A stretch of DNA of 64,000 bases from Tetrapyrgos nigripes (GCA_013368315.1 JAACJM010000006.1:620001-684000); one strand, 5' to 3'; shown: positions 37,233 through 48,835, counted from the first letter of the stretch. Notes: a model not told the origin generated them from the letters alone. Numbers and translations: made by a program.

Positions 37233-38388
37233 GTTGCGTGAATTCTGTGTGTCACTCCTGCGTGCCGTGTGCCATCTCCATTAGGCAAGTCTGATATATC
37301 TGCTGGGCTGTAAGCATGTCTACACCCTTCGAGGTCCTTCATCAGTGCTTAAATCAAGTTGGGATTGCTGTACTGTGAGCTCAAAAAGTGAAGTCATGGA
37401 TATAAGAGGTATTACTTGAATGGAAGGGATATCTACAGTGTCACAGTGGTATTAAGAAATAATCATGGAGAGCTCCGTAAGAACTTGAACATTGGTAATG
37501 TACCCACAAATTCAAATGGGTAAGGGCATATGCAAACCAAGAACTAAGTAGTATGGATTCAGTGATATGACGTTTGTTATACAGCAGAGACAAAGAAAGA
37601 AGGAACACATTTTAATTTCACTTAAATGCCTCACATTTTGTGGGTTATTTTCTGGAGCAGAAAAATGGGCTGGGTTTTGTACATTGATGAGAGCTACACT
37701 GTGCAGTTGGAAAGTTGGTCTGAGGAGGACAAACTTCTCTGGCAGATGAGTTGTTTGATTCATCGGACTTGGCGGCACTCAGGCTGGCACGCAGACCAGC
37801 ACACAGGTACATGTGACCTGTGTGTCGTCCTGATAGATCTGCGTGCCATCAGCTAAAGCTGAGTGTCCACTCTCACTCCTCGTTCACAAGACAATGAAAA
37901 ATCTCAACTGGCACTCGGAACTGTGATTTTCACTTCAGAAAATAGAGAAAACTATTTATGGGTCTCACTGGGCAAGGTCAGAATGGAAGAAAGCAGTCAA
38001 TTTTTGCCTTAAGGCACGCCTTCAGCTAATCGTTGGCTAAGGGTCTGCATGTCCTGCATGCCACTCTTTGAGGTCGAGAAACTGGGAAATCTTGCCTGCT
38101 AGTGTTCAGTTTCAAGCTAGATTTTGAGATAATACAGGTGAATCATAAATTTCCCATCTAGAGACATCTTTTATACAAAATCAGCAATGTGTTGCCTTGG
38201 ACTTAACTTCAGTAGAGTCCTTAATACCTATTTCATGGCCCTTGCACTCAGAATAATACTTTTTGTCTTGTAAATGGGTAGGAAAAGATCATAATGAGCT
38301 GAAATACATGGAATCACAAGATATACCCTGACACACAGACACACAACTACCGGCACGCAGGCACGACCCGCAGAATTCAACATACCGA
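37233..38388. mobile_element. 1.16-kb inverted-repeat DNA element inside the integrase zinc region of element 2
   Basis: The 11-bp direct repeat CACTTGTCACA flanks it (37222-37232 and 38389-38399), and the integrase CDKC codons resume across it. The ends form an imperfect inverted repeat: left 'tgaattctgtgtgtcac' then 'cctgcgtgccg', right (reverse complement) 'tgaattctgcgggtc' then 'cctgcgtgccg'. 'tgcgtgcc' or its complement recurs subterminally (for example about 37,840). There is no coding capacity. The long target repeat and subterminal repeats suggest a hAT- or KDZ-like non-autonomous element; the family is not settled because the exact termini are uncertain. Confidence 0.7.
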
Positions 38389-38399
38389 CACTTGTCACA

Positions 38400-39941
38400 T
38401 CCCTCAACATACTTCTCTATAAAGGAGAAGTGTGAGGTTACCAAGTCAAGTGTCCCATGTAGTCCTGGATGTCCTGCTGATGCCTCATCGTGGCACTGTT
38501 CTACTATTGCCTTCCACAGCTCTTCATCTGGAGGGACGTAGACTCATCCCTTGTGGTATACCAGTCCATTATCCTCTTCCCATTTGGATAAACCATTGGC
38601 AAGTTGTTGCAATCCCTCCTTCTTCAACTTCTCTAGTCCCTTTAACACTTCCACTTCTCTCTCCAGTGCCTGGTGAATCCATTCCTCTAGGGGGTTGACC
38701 AGTGTAGTAGCAGCAAGCCTTACAAAATGCTCCAGTCTGGATACCATGGTTTCTAAATTGTCTTCTCAATCTGTTACTTGGTGGGAAGGAAGGCGAGAGA
38801 GAGCATCTGCTTGGTTATTTGCCTTGCCTGGGTGATGGACTAGTTGGAAGTCAAAGCGTGATAGCCAGAGGGCCCATCTTGCTTGTTGTTGACTAAGATC
38901 CTGTGCTGTTCACCAGAACTCTAGATTGGAGTGGTCTGTGATGATCTTGATGGACTGTGGTAGTCCTTCCAGATAACTCTGCCAATCCTTCAGTGCTTCA
39001 ATAATAGCCAGCATCTCTTAGTCATAGATTTCATAGTTGCGTTCAGCTGACTGCATGGATGCTGAACAGAATGCTACTGGGTGCCAAAGGCCATCTTCTA
39101 ACATCTGCATCAGGGCTCCCCCCATTGCAAAGCCAGAAGCGTCTACTTCAACATGGGTAGGGCGGTCTGGTGACCAGAGTGTGAGAATGGGAGCAGATGT
39201 GAAGGCTGTCTGAAGGGAGTCAAAGGCTTCCTGTTGGTGGGCTCCCCAATTGAATGAGATGTCTTTGCGTGTAAGGTCGTTCAGAGGTCGAGCAGTTTTG
39301 GCAAAATTCTGTATGAACTGTCAGTAGAAGTTAGCAAAGCCCAAGAATGCCCAAATGTCTCAGACATTGTGGGGAACTGGCCAGTGCCATACTGCTGCCA
39401 CCTTCACAGGGTCCATATGGACTTGCCCTTCCTAGATAATAAACCCCAGGTATTCTATCTCTTCCTGTTCAAACTTGCATTTCTCTGGCCTCAAGTACAG
39501 ATTGTGCCTCTTCAACCTGGCTAACACTTCTCGAACCACCTCTCGATGCTCTTCCAGGGTTCTACTGAAGATTAGAATGTCATCCAGATAAACTGCTACC
39601 TTTCCTGCTGCAATCAAGTCTGAGAAGATGGAATTCATGAGGCCCTGGAAAGTAGCTGGAGAGTTTGTTAACCCGAAGAACATGACAGTAGGTTCAAAAA
39701 GCCCTCAGTTGGTTGCAAACACTGCCTTCCACTCATCCCCCTGTTTGATCTGAACATTGTTATACCCCCAACATACATCAAACTTAGTGAAGTACTTGGC
39801 CCCTTGAAGGCGACTGACTATGTCAGTGGCAAGGGGAAGAGGGTAGCAGTTCTTAATAGTGTACTCATTTAGGCGTTGGTAATCCTGAACAAACTGAAGT
39901 TTCCCATCTTTCTTCTTCACAAAGAAGACCGGAGAGGACAG
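38400..39941 (-). pseudogene. Element 2 reverse transcriptase, RNase H and integrase zinc region
   Basis: The frame resumes exactly where element 1 interrupts: [64 protein letters not shown], the catalytic box VYLDDILIF (YLDD), then [20 protein letters not shown], the connection, and RNase H (HVEVDASGFAMGGALMQ, IITDHSNLEFW, DALSRLPSHQ). It ends at an integrase zinc-type segment, SAGHPGLHGTLDLV, then YVEGCDKC. Stops at ATN*GLFEP, HNV*DIWAFL, FY*QFI, EFW*TAQDL and VTD*EDN are all TGA at positions where arginine is usual. Confidence 0.92.
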
Positions 39942-40370
39942 GGTCAAGAACGTTATCACTTAGCAAAGACCACCCAAGTCACACAATGAACAAGATAGAT
40001 TGACAAGTATAATGAGACAAGAGAGAGAGAAGAGATATAGGAAAATAGTAGAGACGAGAGAAGTTTGAGTAGCTGACTATGCTCAACACTGCACTGTACT
40101 GGGAGCGGAGTGGAGACGAAGTGAACAGACTAAAGAACTAGTTACAAGCCCCTTGGTATATATGTAAAAGAAATGAATTGAGAATAAGTGAATAGGTGAG
40201 AATGTCCATGGAGATAGGAATCGGAGGAGATAAGTGATGTACATGTCAGATCAAGTGATGGTAACTGTAGACAAGGAAGATGAATGATGATGGGAATATG
40301 ATAGAAGTGAATAGTAGTCCATGGAGTTAAGAAATAAATAGGAAGGTGAATAGAGCGGTGATTCATGACA
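39942..40370 (-). repeat. Element 1, 3' LTR
   Basis: It pairs with 47413-47840. Its first base is G where the partner has T, so the terminal TG has been lost by a point change. On the minus strand the preceding bases (complement of 40371-40386) form a polypurine tract of the form AAGGAGGGGGTAG, as expected for plus-strand priming. Confidence 0.95.
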
Positions 40371-40381
40371 CTACCCCCTCC

Positions 40382-41089
40382 TTAGGATGAGCTTTCACTG
40401 GAGCTCGGAATCCAATTAACCCAATACCTTTTCCAACTGTTGAACAGTTTCTTAGTTATTTCTGCTTCGTCTGGCCATGTATTAGGCCCCTGCTCTGGAA
40501 CCTCCCCCCATCCGGTCGCGTCGGTCACTGATCCCCAAATTGATGATCCCCAGTTCAGTTGGGTCCATCCGTCGTCGCTATCTTGTTGAACGACATGTGC
40601 CCCCCATATACTCGTGTCTCCCCATCCAATGTTTCCCCTGTGTTTGGCTTGGAGAGACATTCGTTGAGCTACGCATCTAGCTCTATGTCCCTGTCCTAAT
40701 CTGCATCAGGATCCCCCATCTTCCCCTCCCCACGTACACTGTTTGACCCCATTATGTTGTTCTGGGTGTCCTATAGAGAGTCGACACCATTGTCCTGAGC
40801 ATTGTCCATATGTACAACGTCATCCGTTGGACACTTGTTGCCACCACTCTGGTTGGGATGGGTCTGCGGTGGTTGGTGTCTGGGTACTGTTTGCGAAGGC
40901 AGTGGTAGTGGTGGACATTTGGTTTATGATATCAGAGGGTTTGGGAAGTGATAGGGTCGTTGTTTTGGACGGTGGATGTACACGTGGTAGTTGTGTTTTT
41001 CGATTCTCTGTTTGAAGCTAGTTCTTTTTAAATCGTTTTCCAATCGGACGGGGACCTGGCTTCGTTAACGTTTGACAGTAAACGCCCAT
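40382..41089 (-). pseudogene. Element 1 frame downstream of the chromodomain, Cys/His-rich
   Basis: After the chromodomain stop at 41090 a minus-strand frame with three internal stops runs to 40,382. It contains CTYGQCSGQWCRLSIGHPEQ followed by further Cys and His residues (QCTW, CRLGQGHRARC). It then has a Trp-rich tail with repeated IGWGDTSIW, LNWGSSIWG and TGWGEV, and ends in SSSESSS. The cysteine and histidine spacing suggests a zinc-binding module. I do not recognise it in the standard Ty3 gene set; it may be a pol C-terminal extension of basidiomycete chromoviruses. Confidence 0.45.
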
Positions 41090-42340
41090 CTACTTGTGTC
41101 GGTATGCCCGTGGATGTTCCTGGTGGAATTTCTCAACCATGTCCATTACGCTTGATAGGTTGGACGTGGGAACCCAAGAGTTCTCAGAATCAGGGTAATC
41201 CAACCATTTGATCAGGTACTGAGTCCCCTTTCTATTTCTGGTGGGCTTCGAGTCCAGTATCTTTTCCATGTCGTATTCTTCATCCGCATCCAGTAACTCC
41301 GCAGGTGGTCCAGGGTAATTTGGTCTGTGTGCATCTGTCTTGACGTATGGTGACAGTAACGATGCATGAAAGACGGGATGTATTCACCAGGTCTTTGGTA
41401 ATTTCAACTTGTAGTTGACCTGGCTGATTACTTCAATGATTTTGAATGGCCCATGACGACGATCAGACAACTTAGCTTTTGGTCTTGTCATTTTTAGATT
41501 TTTCCCATTGAGTAATACTCTATCCCCAACTTTGTACCCTGTCCATGGTATGGAGTGGTTTCCGTGCTGGTTCTTCATGGTTTCTGCTGCTGAAGATAGA
41601 CTAGCTTTGAGCTCATCTCTGAGCTGGTTGAGATTTTCGAGTTGTTCCTCGACTGTCGGTAGATTCGATGTTGGGTTAAATGTCGGGAAGAATCGCGGTT
41701 GATATCCGTGTAAGAGTTCAAATGGTGACTTTCCAGTTGCCGAGTGGACTCTAGTGTTGTGACTGAATTCTGCATAAGGAATATAGTCCACCCAGTCTTC
41801 CTGCCGGTAGTTACAAAAGATCTGTAGGAATTGTTCCAGTTCTTGGTTGTATCGTTCGGACTCTCTGTCGGTCTGTGGGTGATAAGCTGTGCTGAGAGCT
41901 GATGTTACTCTGAGTTTCTCGTGGACCGCGGCCATAACTTTACTAGTGAACTGTGGTCCTCAGTCGGAGATCATCTTATCCCACAGTTCATATTGCTGCC
42001 ATGTGTGATCGAGCAAGAGATTCACCATACTGTCGCTGTCAATTGTTTTCATACACGGCGATATAATGACAGTCTTTGTTGACCTGTCAACCACAACATG
42101 TACTGCATTGAAACCTTTACATTCGGGGAGATCCATGATGAAGTCGGTGGTGATAGTTCTGAAGGGTCGTTCTGGAATTTCGGTGGGTATCAAGGGAACT
42201 CGGGTCGGATGATTATTGGGTTTTGTCAGTTGACATTTGGCGCAGCCATTTACGTAGTCTCTGACGAATACTGACATACCCAGCCACCAGAATTCTCTGC
42301 TGACTAGTTCATAGGTTTTGTATCTTCCCGGGTGTCCCAC
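41090..42340 (-). pseudogene. Element 1 integrase with chromodomain
   Basis: The zinc region has CAKCQLTKPNNH. The core has TTDFIMDLPECKGFNAVHVV, then (after a stop) GPQFTSKVMAAVHEKL and STAYHPQTDRESERYNQEL. The C-terminal part has RPKAKLSDRRHGPFKIIEV and HPVFHASLLSPY, followed by a chromodomain: EYDMEKILDSKPTRNRKG, QYLIKWLDYPDSENSWVP and a closing helix to the stop at 41,090. Stops at SD*GPQF and KTW*IHPVF are TGA where arginine is conserved. A frameshift lies near 42,345. Confidence 0.93.
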
Positions 42341-42478
42341 CGCTAGAGTCGTGGTGTAATTTTACGATGTCTCGTCGGAGATCATTGTCAGCTGGGACAT
42401 AGATTTTGCCATGGAACAATATAATCCCGTCCTCATAGTTCCATTCCTGTAGATTTTTTACCAGAGACCGTGGTCCGT

Positions 42479-44011
42479 TCATAGGATGACGTCGAGGGCA
42501 CTCACTACTTCAAGGTCCCTTTTGGGGGATTCTTTGATCCTTCGCCATAGTTCCACGTCTCCTATGGCAGTTACAGTCCCTTGTCTGGTTGCTCGGATAC
42601 AGAAGAACTTAGGATCGAGTAGGACCCTATTGGCATTGTCATTTTCTATTCCAACTCGATGATCTGGTTGTCTGGACAATGGATCAGCTTTGTTAAGGCT
42701 TCCTGGTTTATGGAGTAGGGAGAACTCAAATCGTGTAAGGAACAACACCCATCGTGCTTGTTGTCGGCTAAGTTTCTGAGCCGTCTGGAAGTATGTCAGG
42801 TTATGATGATCAGTTAAGATTTCGATGGAGTGTGGGGCTCCTTCTAGGTAATGTCGCCATGCTTCTAATGCCCATATAATCACAAGCAATTCCTTGTCGT
42901 GGATGTCGTAGTTTCATTCCGTCTCGGAGAGTGACTTGGAGATGTAAGCCACTGGATGCCATCAATTGCTGTCTCCGGTTTGCATGAGTATCCCTCCTGT
43001 TGCATATTCTGATGCGTCAACTTCTACTCGATATGGTTTGGTATGATTGGGCATTAATAGGACTGGTCTGGAAGTGAAAGCTGCTTTGAGGGTTTGGAAG
43101 GCTTTCTCCGCTTCCGTTCCCCAACTCCACTGGTTATCCTTCTTGGTTAGGTTGAACAGTGGTTGTGCAATTTTTGAGAAGTCTTTGATGAATCGTCTAT
43201 AAAAGTTTCCGAATCCCAGGAATGCTTATACTTCCTACACTGTTTTTGGTGTTGGCCATTCAATTACTCCTGCTACATTCGCAGGATCCATTGCTAAGGT
43301 GTCATGGGAAACGATAAGACCCAAGAAGTCGACCTTATCAGTTTCGAACGTGCACTTCTCTGGTTTTGCGTATAAGTTGTTGTCCCGTAAGCGTTGTAAC
43401 ACTTTTTGTACGAGTTCACAGTGTTCTGACAAATTGTGGGTGAATATAAGAATGTCATCCATATAAATAATGACCTTCCCTTGATTGATCAGATCCTTAA
43501 AGATCATATTCATCATTGCTTGGAACGTGGCTGGTGAATTCATCAGTCCGAAGAACATGACTGTTGGTTCGAAAAGTCCTTGATTAGTTTTGAAGGCAGC
43601 TTTTCATTCATCTCCTTCTTTGATTTGGATGTTATTGTACCCCCATCATAGATCGATCTTGGTAAACACGTTGGCGTTCTTGAGTTTGTCAATAAGTTCT
43701 GGAATGAGGGGTAAGGGGTACGCGTTTTTTACAGTGCCCTTGTTGAGCTCTCTGTAATCCTGTACTGGTCGTAGTTTTCCATCTTTCTTTTTAACAAAGA
43801 AGAAAGGACTCGCCATAGGTGACTTTGATGGTTTGATGTATCCTTTTTTAAGATTTTCGTCCAGGAAGGAGTCTAACTCGGTTTGTTTGTTTGGTGATAG
43901 AGGGTATGTTTTGCATGTTCGTGGTTGAAAGTCCTCTCGTAGTTCGATTGCATGGTCCCAACTGCTTCGTTGGGGTAAGCGTTCTGAGGTTTCTTTGTCA
44001 AATACCGACAA
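42479..44011 (-). pseudogene. Element 1 reverse transcriptase and RNase H
   Basis: RT blocks in order: [85 protein letters not shown], the catalytic IIYMDDILIF (YMDD), KPEKCTFETDKVDFLGLIVS. RNase H follows ([59 protein letters not shown]). In-frame stops: DL*WGYNN, GDE*KAAF, KTV*EV*AFL, DSN*WHPVAY, ETE*NYDIH. Most are TGA where CGA-Arg or TGG-Trp is expected. Confidence 0.95.
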
Positions 44012-45009
44012 GTAATTGTGGTATTGTGTGGGATTCGTTCTTCTAGTGGTGTCGGTTGATCTATTGTTGTTTGATTCTCAGCAATTTGCTGCGCTTTTGT
44101 AAAAGCTGCTCGGATACTCAGCTTGATTTGCGACGATTCTTCATCTTGGTCTTTTGGGGTGTCAATATATTCCATGGTGAGTTGACTCCATTGATCTGGA
44201 ATGTTCCATTGTCCTGTTGTATCTTCTGAAGGTAGTAGCGCTCCTAATTTGATCTGTCCCATGCGATTGTGCTGGGGTTGTGGTCTTTGATGTTGTCCCG
44301 CTATCTTGGGCTGTGCCACTGGTTTATAGGGTCCGGTGGGTTCTTTGTATAACACTTGGTATTCTCGATGATATGTTCTGGGGTCAACTACTTCAGGTTG
44401 TCTTGGTTTTGTGGGATGAGTATTTGACTTAGCTCTGATTTTTACCAGTGGTTTCTCTAGTACGCAGGTATCATCGCAGCATGTCAGATTAACTTCTGAG
44501 CTCACCCAGTCGATTTCTGGGTTGTGGTGTTCTAGCTAATTGGTTCCTAGAATGATGTTGTATTTGCCGATGTCTGTAATATAGAATTCGGCAGTTTCCT
44601 CATGATACGATTTTCGATCTTGTGTATAGATCTGTAGCTTTTGGATGGTGTAATGTGTCACCCATCCCATAATGTTTTCAGATCCGTCAACATTTTGTAC
44701 TGGGAAGGGTTTTTCTATGGGGATTCGATTCAGGTCATGTTTTTGAGCGAAGATGTTGTTGATAATAACTCCTTCTGCTCCACTGTCCAGTAGAGCGATT
44801 GCGTCGATTTTTCGTCCAGTTATTTTACCAATTAATTCCATTTCCAATTCTATCGAGGGAATCTGTCGGTTTCGAGTGATTGCCGTGATTCTTAGCTTAG
44901 ATGGGAACTGTGGCTTACAAAAGGGTATAAGGCTTGTGTATTGCCTATTTTTTACTGGTATATATGTCCATATCCCTCCTCCTGACGACGTGACAGGGGA
45001 GGTGTTCAA
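44012..45009 (-). pseudogene. Element 1 retropepsin and linker
   Basis: The protease shows the catalytic AIALLDSGAEGVIINN, PFPVQNVDGSEN and the C-terminal YNIILGTN motif. It is followed by one TAG where tryptophan is usual, then LEHHNPEIDW. The catalytic Asp-Ser-Gly-Ala is intact. A proline- and glutamine-rich linker of about 160 residues connects to the reverse transcriptase. Confidence 0.9.
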
Positions 45010-46142
45010 AAATCTGATTGTGTTACGAGGTCTTTCAGATATCCTGCTGCTTTCTCCTTCTCTTCTCCAGATAGCGCCCTGACTTTGGCCGTGAATTCTT
45101 CCGCGATCTCCTTCATTGTGGTATTTGTCCCAGAGGACAAGGGTTCAGTTGTAGCCGTTGTTGTTCTGATTGAAGGTTTCCAGGCCATATTGTTGGAGTT
45201 GGTCGTGGTAGGCCTGGGAAACGTAGGACAGTTAAATGTAGTATGTCCTAGTCCGCGACAGCTGAAGCATCGTCCTTCTTTTTTCATTTTTTCTCTTTCC
45301 TTGTTTGTCGGTTTAGGCAGGTATTTAGTTTTTTGGGATGCACCTGGGGTGTTATTTTGGAAGGCGTTTACTTCCATGCTTCTCGTTCGACTGCCTCCCG
45401 CATTCTGCGATCCCTTGGTCTGCCGCTCCCCTTCCCCTCGTTGTTTTCTCCATAGGGCTTTCTCCATTTGTCTTTCCACCCAGATCATATGCTGTCTGAC
45501 TGCGGCTTTCTGTAGCGCCTCAAGATTCCTGGGTCCTTTCGGGAGTCCCTTTCGATAGTACTTCATTAAGCCTTCATTGTTATAGCCAGTATCTTTAGCG
45601 TATAACTTGAATTGGGAGTTGTACTTATCTATATCCGCTAGTGCTCCCTCCATCCTTATGACCTCTATCTTTGCTTGTGCTTGAGTTTTTTGGGACATTG
45701 GTTTAAAGTTGTGTAGAAATTGTTGTTTCACTTCCCACAATGTCCACAACTTCTTCTTTTTCTTGGATCCCAGTGACGAGCCTTCGTTTGTGCTCCAGTA
45801 CTCCTCGTCACTATCACTAAAATCATCGTCTTCTTCATAGATTTTTGCCATCATATTGTGAGCCCATCATCCTGCTTCCTCTCCTGTGAAGAGAGTGAGA
45901 AACAGTGCTATCTTCTCGTTTTCTGTGGGGTACACTCCTTTGTTAAGTCGAAGATAGTTAGTAAACTCAGCCAGCCAGTCCTTTGCCAAGTTCCATTCTC
46001 CTGTAAACTTCTCTGGTTTTGCTCCTCTTTCTTTTGTAGTTCTGTTTGGGAACTGATCATCATCAGAGGGGGTATCAGTGGGGGGTCTGTTTGTTCCTCC
46101 TGTGGCGGCGGTGGCTGAGGCAGGTTCATTGTGTTCAGACAT
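45006..46142 (-). pseudogene. Element 1 gag (capsid and CCHC nucleocapsid)
   Basis: From ATG at 46142 (MSEHNEPAS) the frame runs through a capsid (FTGEWNLAKDWLAEFTNYLR, one TGA stop before WAHN, then an acidic stretch and LWTLWEVKQQFLHNFKP). It reaches a basic region and one zinc knuckle, CFSCRGLGHTTFNC, and stops at 45,006, overlapping the protease frame by 4 nt (a -1 style junction). The frame is also open upstream of the ATG to about 46,420 with a proline-rich sequence, so gag may start further 5'. Confidence 0.92.
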
Positions 46143-46421
46143 TTCGAGGGAAGAAAGGAGATTTTGGAGATCGATTGTTTGTTGTGGAGGAATGGATATG
46201 GGTTCTTGGATTGCACTGGGAGATCTATCGGATGGTGATCTTCTAAGGGGTGTTCGTGGTTCAACGGGAGAGAGTGGAAGTTCTGGTTCAGGGTTTGGTT
46301 CGTTTACTGGGAGTTGGGTTTCTGTATTAGGTTCTGGTGTGATGTGTTGTCCAGATGATTGTACAGGTTCTAGACCGTATCCTCGTTCTGTTTGAGTAAG
46401 TGCTTGATTATGTATAGAGAG

Positions 46422-47130
46422 TCAGTTTGGGCACGGATTGTTTACACAGCTGTCCCACTGATTGTTAACAGAAACGTGATAGTCTTCTTGTCGTTCAAGG
46501 TAGTATGCATGAGGTCGACGGATGCAAGTGATAGTGGGGATGTGAGGTGAAGAAGTACAACTGGGGGCTCGGGATGTGGCACGTGATTGTGATCGGGTTA
46601 TTCTAGGGTTTCCGCTTCCGGACATACACTAGTTGGTGTCTTCTGGTTCAGCGAACAGGTGATCCCACAAATCTTCGGGAACATCTTCCCAGTAGTCGTC
46701 TAGTCAGGTGTAATAGTTTATTCTGGGAATTCGAGTTTGGAGGTATTCTTCGTGTTCTTTGACGCAGTCTTCCGTGATGTCACAGTCTTCGTAGTTGTCG
46801 TGACTGAACCAACAGGGAATGGAAGTGTTCCCAAGTTTGATGAAATAATGAGTGTTTACAGCTGCCACGTAATGTGGGGACACGTTTTCAGGAGATACTT
46901 TTATTCGAAGGTATTCGTAGATGGTTACTTCACCTTTGACCCATGTTCTCCTGTTCAATTTAACCCAGTGGTTGTCAAATGCGGCAGGGTATTTCTGTAT
47001 TGCATTTTTAACGTGTTGTGAATAATCCTTGAAGCTGTCTGGATCTGAGCGTTCAATTCTATGACAATATTCGGGTGGAGGTCGAATTCGTAAGTTGGTG
47101 AGGAATGGTTCAATGTTGAAAGCCAGTGTA
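46422..47130 (-). pseudogene. Element 1 frame upstream of gag, unrecognised
   Basis: A minus-strand frame (about 47,100 to 46,625) reads SDPDSFKDYSQHVKNAIQKY, NRRTWVKGEVTIYEYLRIKV, SPHYVAAVNTHYFIKLG and an acidic segment, LDDYWEDVPEDLWDHLFAEP. It has an internal stop near 46,703 and another at 46,628. It then continues in the same frame into MSGSGNPRITRSQSR and on toward gag. It could be an N-terminal gag domain or a separate product; I recognise no domain. It lies between the 5' LTR and the canonical gag start. Confidence 0.4.
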
Positions 47131-47400
47131 TATGATTAGGATTTCAATTACAGAGTTGGTCGACCACCCTACTTGAATCGGCGAGTCTGGTTTTATGTCT
47201 CGAAACTGTGTAGATGGGGGATAACTTCGTGCAACAACTCCTTGAGTTTGTTCACGCCAGCCGACCTGTGAGGCTCCTCACACAGGGTAGAGATGATGGG
47301 CTTGGGGGCACTGTAGGGAAAAGATGGGGAATAGGGAAGTCTGGTAAGACGGAAGGATTCGTAGTGCGTTGTGAGGTCTGTTGTGAGGTGGGTGTAAGAG

Positions 47401-47410
47401 AGTCTGTTCA
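47401..47410 (-). promoter_or_regulatory. Element 1 primer-binding site of self-priming type
   Basis: Two bases inside the 5' LTR the minus strand reads TGAACAGACT. The same LTR contains AGTCTGTTCA on the minus strand at 47602-47593, whose 5' end lies 30 nt downstream of the start of the TATATA box (47632-47627). The predicted mRNA 5' end is therefore complementary over 10 nt to this site. No complementarity to a tRNA 3' end (leading TGG) is present. Confidence 0.75.
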
Positions 47411-47412
47411 AG

Positions 47413-47840
47413 TGTCAAGAACATTATCACTTAGCAAAGACCACCCAAGTCACACAATGAACGAGATAGATTGACAAGTATAATGAGACGAGAGAGAGAA
47501 AAGAGATATAGGAAAATAATAGAGACGAGAGAAGTTTGAGTAGCTGACTATGCTCAACACTGCACTGTACTGGGAGCAGAGTGGAGATGAAGTGAACAGA
47601 CTAAAGAACTAGTTAGTGGCCCTTGGTATATATGTAAAAGAAATGAATTGAGAATAAGTGAATAGGTGAGAATGTCCATGGAGATAGGAATCGGAGGAGA
47701 TAAGTGATGTACATGTCAGATCAAGTGATGGTAACCGTAGACAAGGAAGATGAATGATGATGGGAATATGATAGAAGTGAATAGTAGTCCATGGAGTTAA
47801 GAAATAAATAGGAAGGTGAATAGAGCAGCGATTCGTGACA
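47413..47840 (-). repeat. Element 1, 5' LTR
   Basis: It begins TGTCAAGAAC and ends ATTCGTGACA in plus orientation, followed by the target duplicate GACAG (47841-47845). It carries the TATA box and predicted transcription start described for the primer-binding site. Confidence 0.95.
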
Positions 47841-47845
47841 GACAG

Positions 47846-48835
47846 AGGTGATTTGGAGGATTGGATATAACCTTTGCAGACGTTGTCATCAAGGAATTGA
47901 TCAAGCTCCTGCTGTTCATTGATGGACATCAGGTAGATCTTGGTTTGTAGGGTGGCAGATGCTCCAGGTACTAGTTCAATAGCATGATCCCAGGGTTTGT
48001 GTGCAGGGAGCCGTTCTGACTCAGCTTTGAAGAAAACTTGAGAGTAATCCCGATATTGAGGAGGGACTATCTCCTCAAACGACTGTTTCGGTTTCATCTG
48101 ATTTGCCTCTTCAGCCAGCTGTTATGAATAAGTGAATCCTGCAGCACACCAGACCTCTTCTCCAGTGTCAGCAAGGATCCCTGCTTTCTTCCAGGAATAC
48201 CTTGTGGCCCGATTAGCATGAATACGATAGACTTGTGATTCCTCCTCCTTTTCCATTGCTGGGTATATGTGTTCCCTGAGGGACCAACTGGGTTGATTCT
48301 GAATCTGCACCTTCTAGGATGGTGTTTCCCCTTGGGGTTGGTCCAAAATTGGTAGCAATGAACTGATCCTGATCAGGGACCTCTTCCACTGATGGGGGCA
48401 GTGTTATAGGGATTTGCAATCAGCCACTCGTCCAGTCAATCTGTGGGTTCATCTTATGCAACCAGGGGAGACCCAGGATAATGTCTTCTCCACCTAAGTC
48501 CATTACCAGAAAATCTAGCCACGCCTCCTGTCCATCTGCTGTCATAGCTAGTTGGCAGAATCGATCTATACACCCTGCCAGTTAAGGGTCCCATCAATGT
48601 TGTAGACATCTAGGGGTTTGCAGAGGGGATAAGTTTGGATCCAGTGCTGCTTTACAAATGATTGTCCCAGAAACAGACCTGTAGCTCCACTATCAACCAT
48701 CACCACTACCACTGTCTTGTTTTGTCTTCTTCGGAGTTTCACATGTATATGGAAGTGAGAAGCACAAGATTCTATTTCGGGAATACTGGATATGGTACAT
48801 GAGGGAATAGAATCATACGAGGAACAAGAGAACAT
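47846..48835 (-). pseudogene. Element 2 protease and start of reverse transcriptase
   Basis: The retropepsin motif VVVVMVDSGATGLFLGQSFV is at about 48,690-48,740, followed by KPLDVYNIDGTLNWQG and DLGGEDIILGLPWLHKMNPQ. A linker with several stops leads to FEEIVPPQYRDYSQVFFKAE, HKPWDHAIELVPGA and ELDQFLDDNVCKGYIQSSKS, where the frame is cut by element 1. It resumes at 39,941. Confidence 0.9.

Larger units (their letters stand above)
39942..47840 (-). mobile_element. Element 1: Ty3/gypsy chromovirus, full length, nested in element 2
   Basis: The LTRs are 39942-40370 and 47413-47840 (429 and 428 bp), starting TGTCA (GGTCA in the left copy) and ending TGACA. A 5-bp target duplication GACAG is present at 39937-39941 and 47841-47845. 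The insertion splits the element 2 pol frame between QSSKSPL and [11 protein letters not shown]. The reading order on the minus strand from 47.4 kb is an unexplained upstream frame, gag with zinc knuckle, protease, RT, RNase H, integrase, chromodomain and a Cys/His-rich tail. About fifteen differences, mostly transitions, separate the two LTRs, so it is younger than element 2 but not recent. Several in-frame stops make this copy non-functional. Confidence 0.95.

Noticed and set aside
45085..45558. Plus-strand 157-codon frame with signal-peptide-like start
   Set aside because: Antisense of the element 1 gag zinc-knuckle region.
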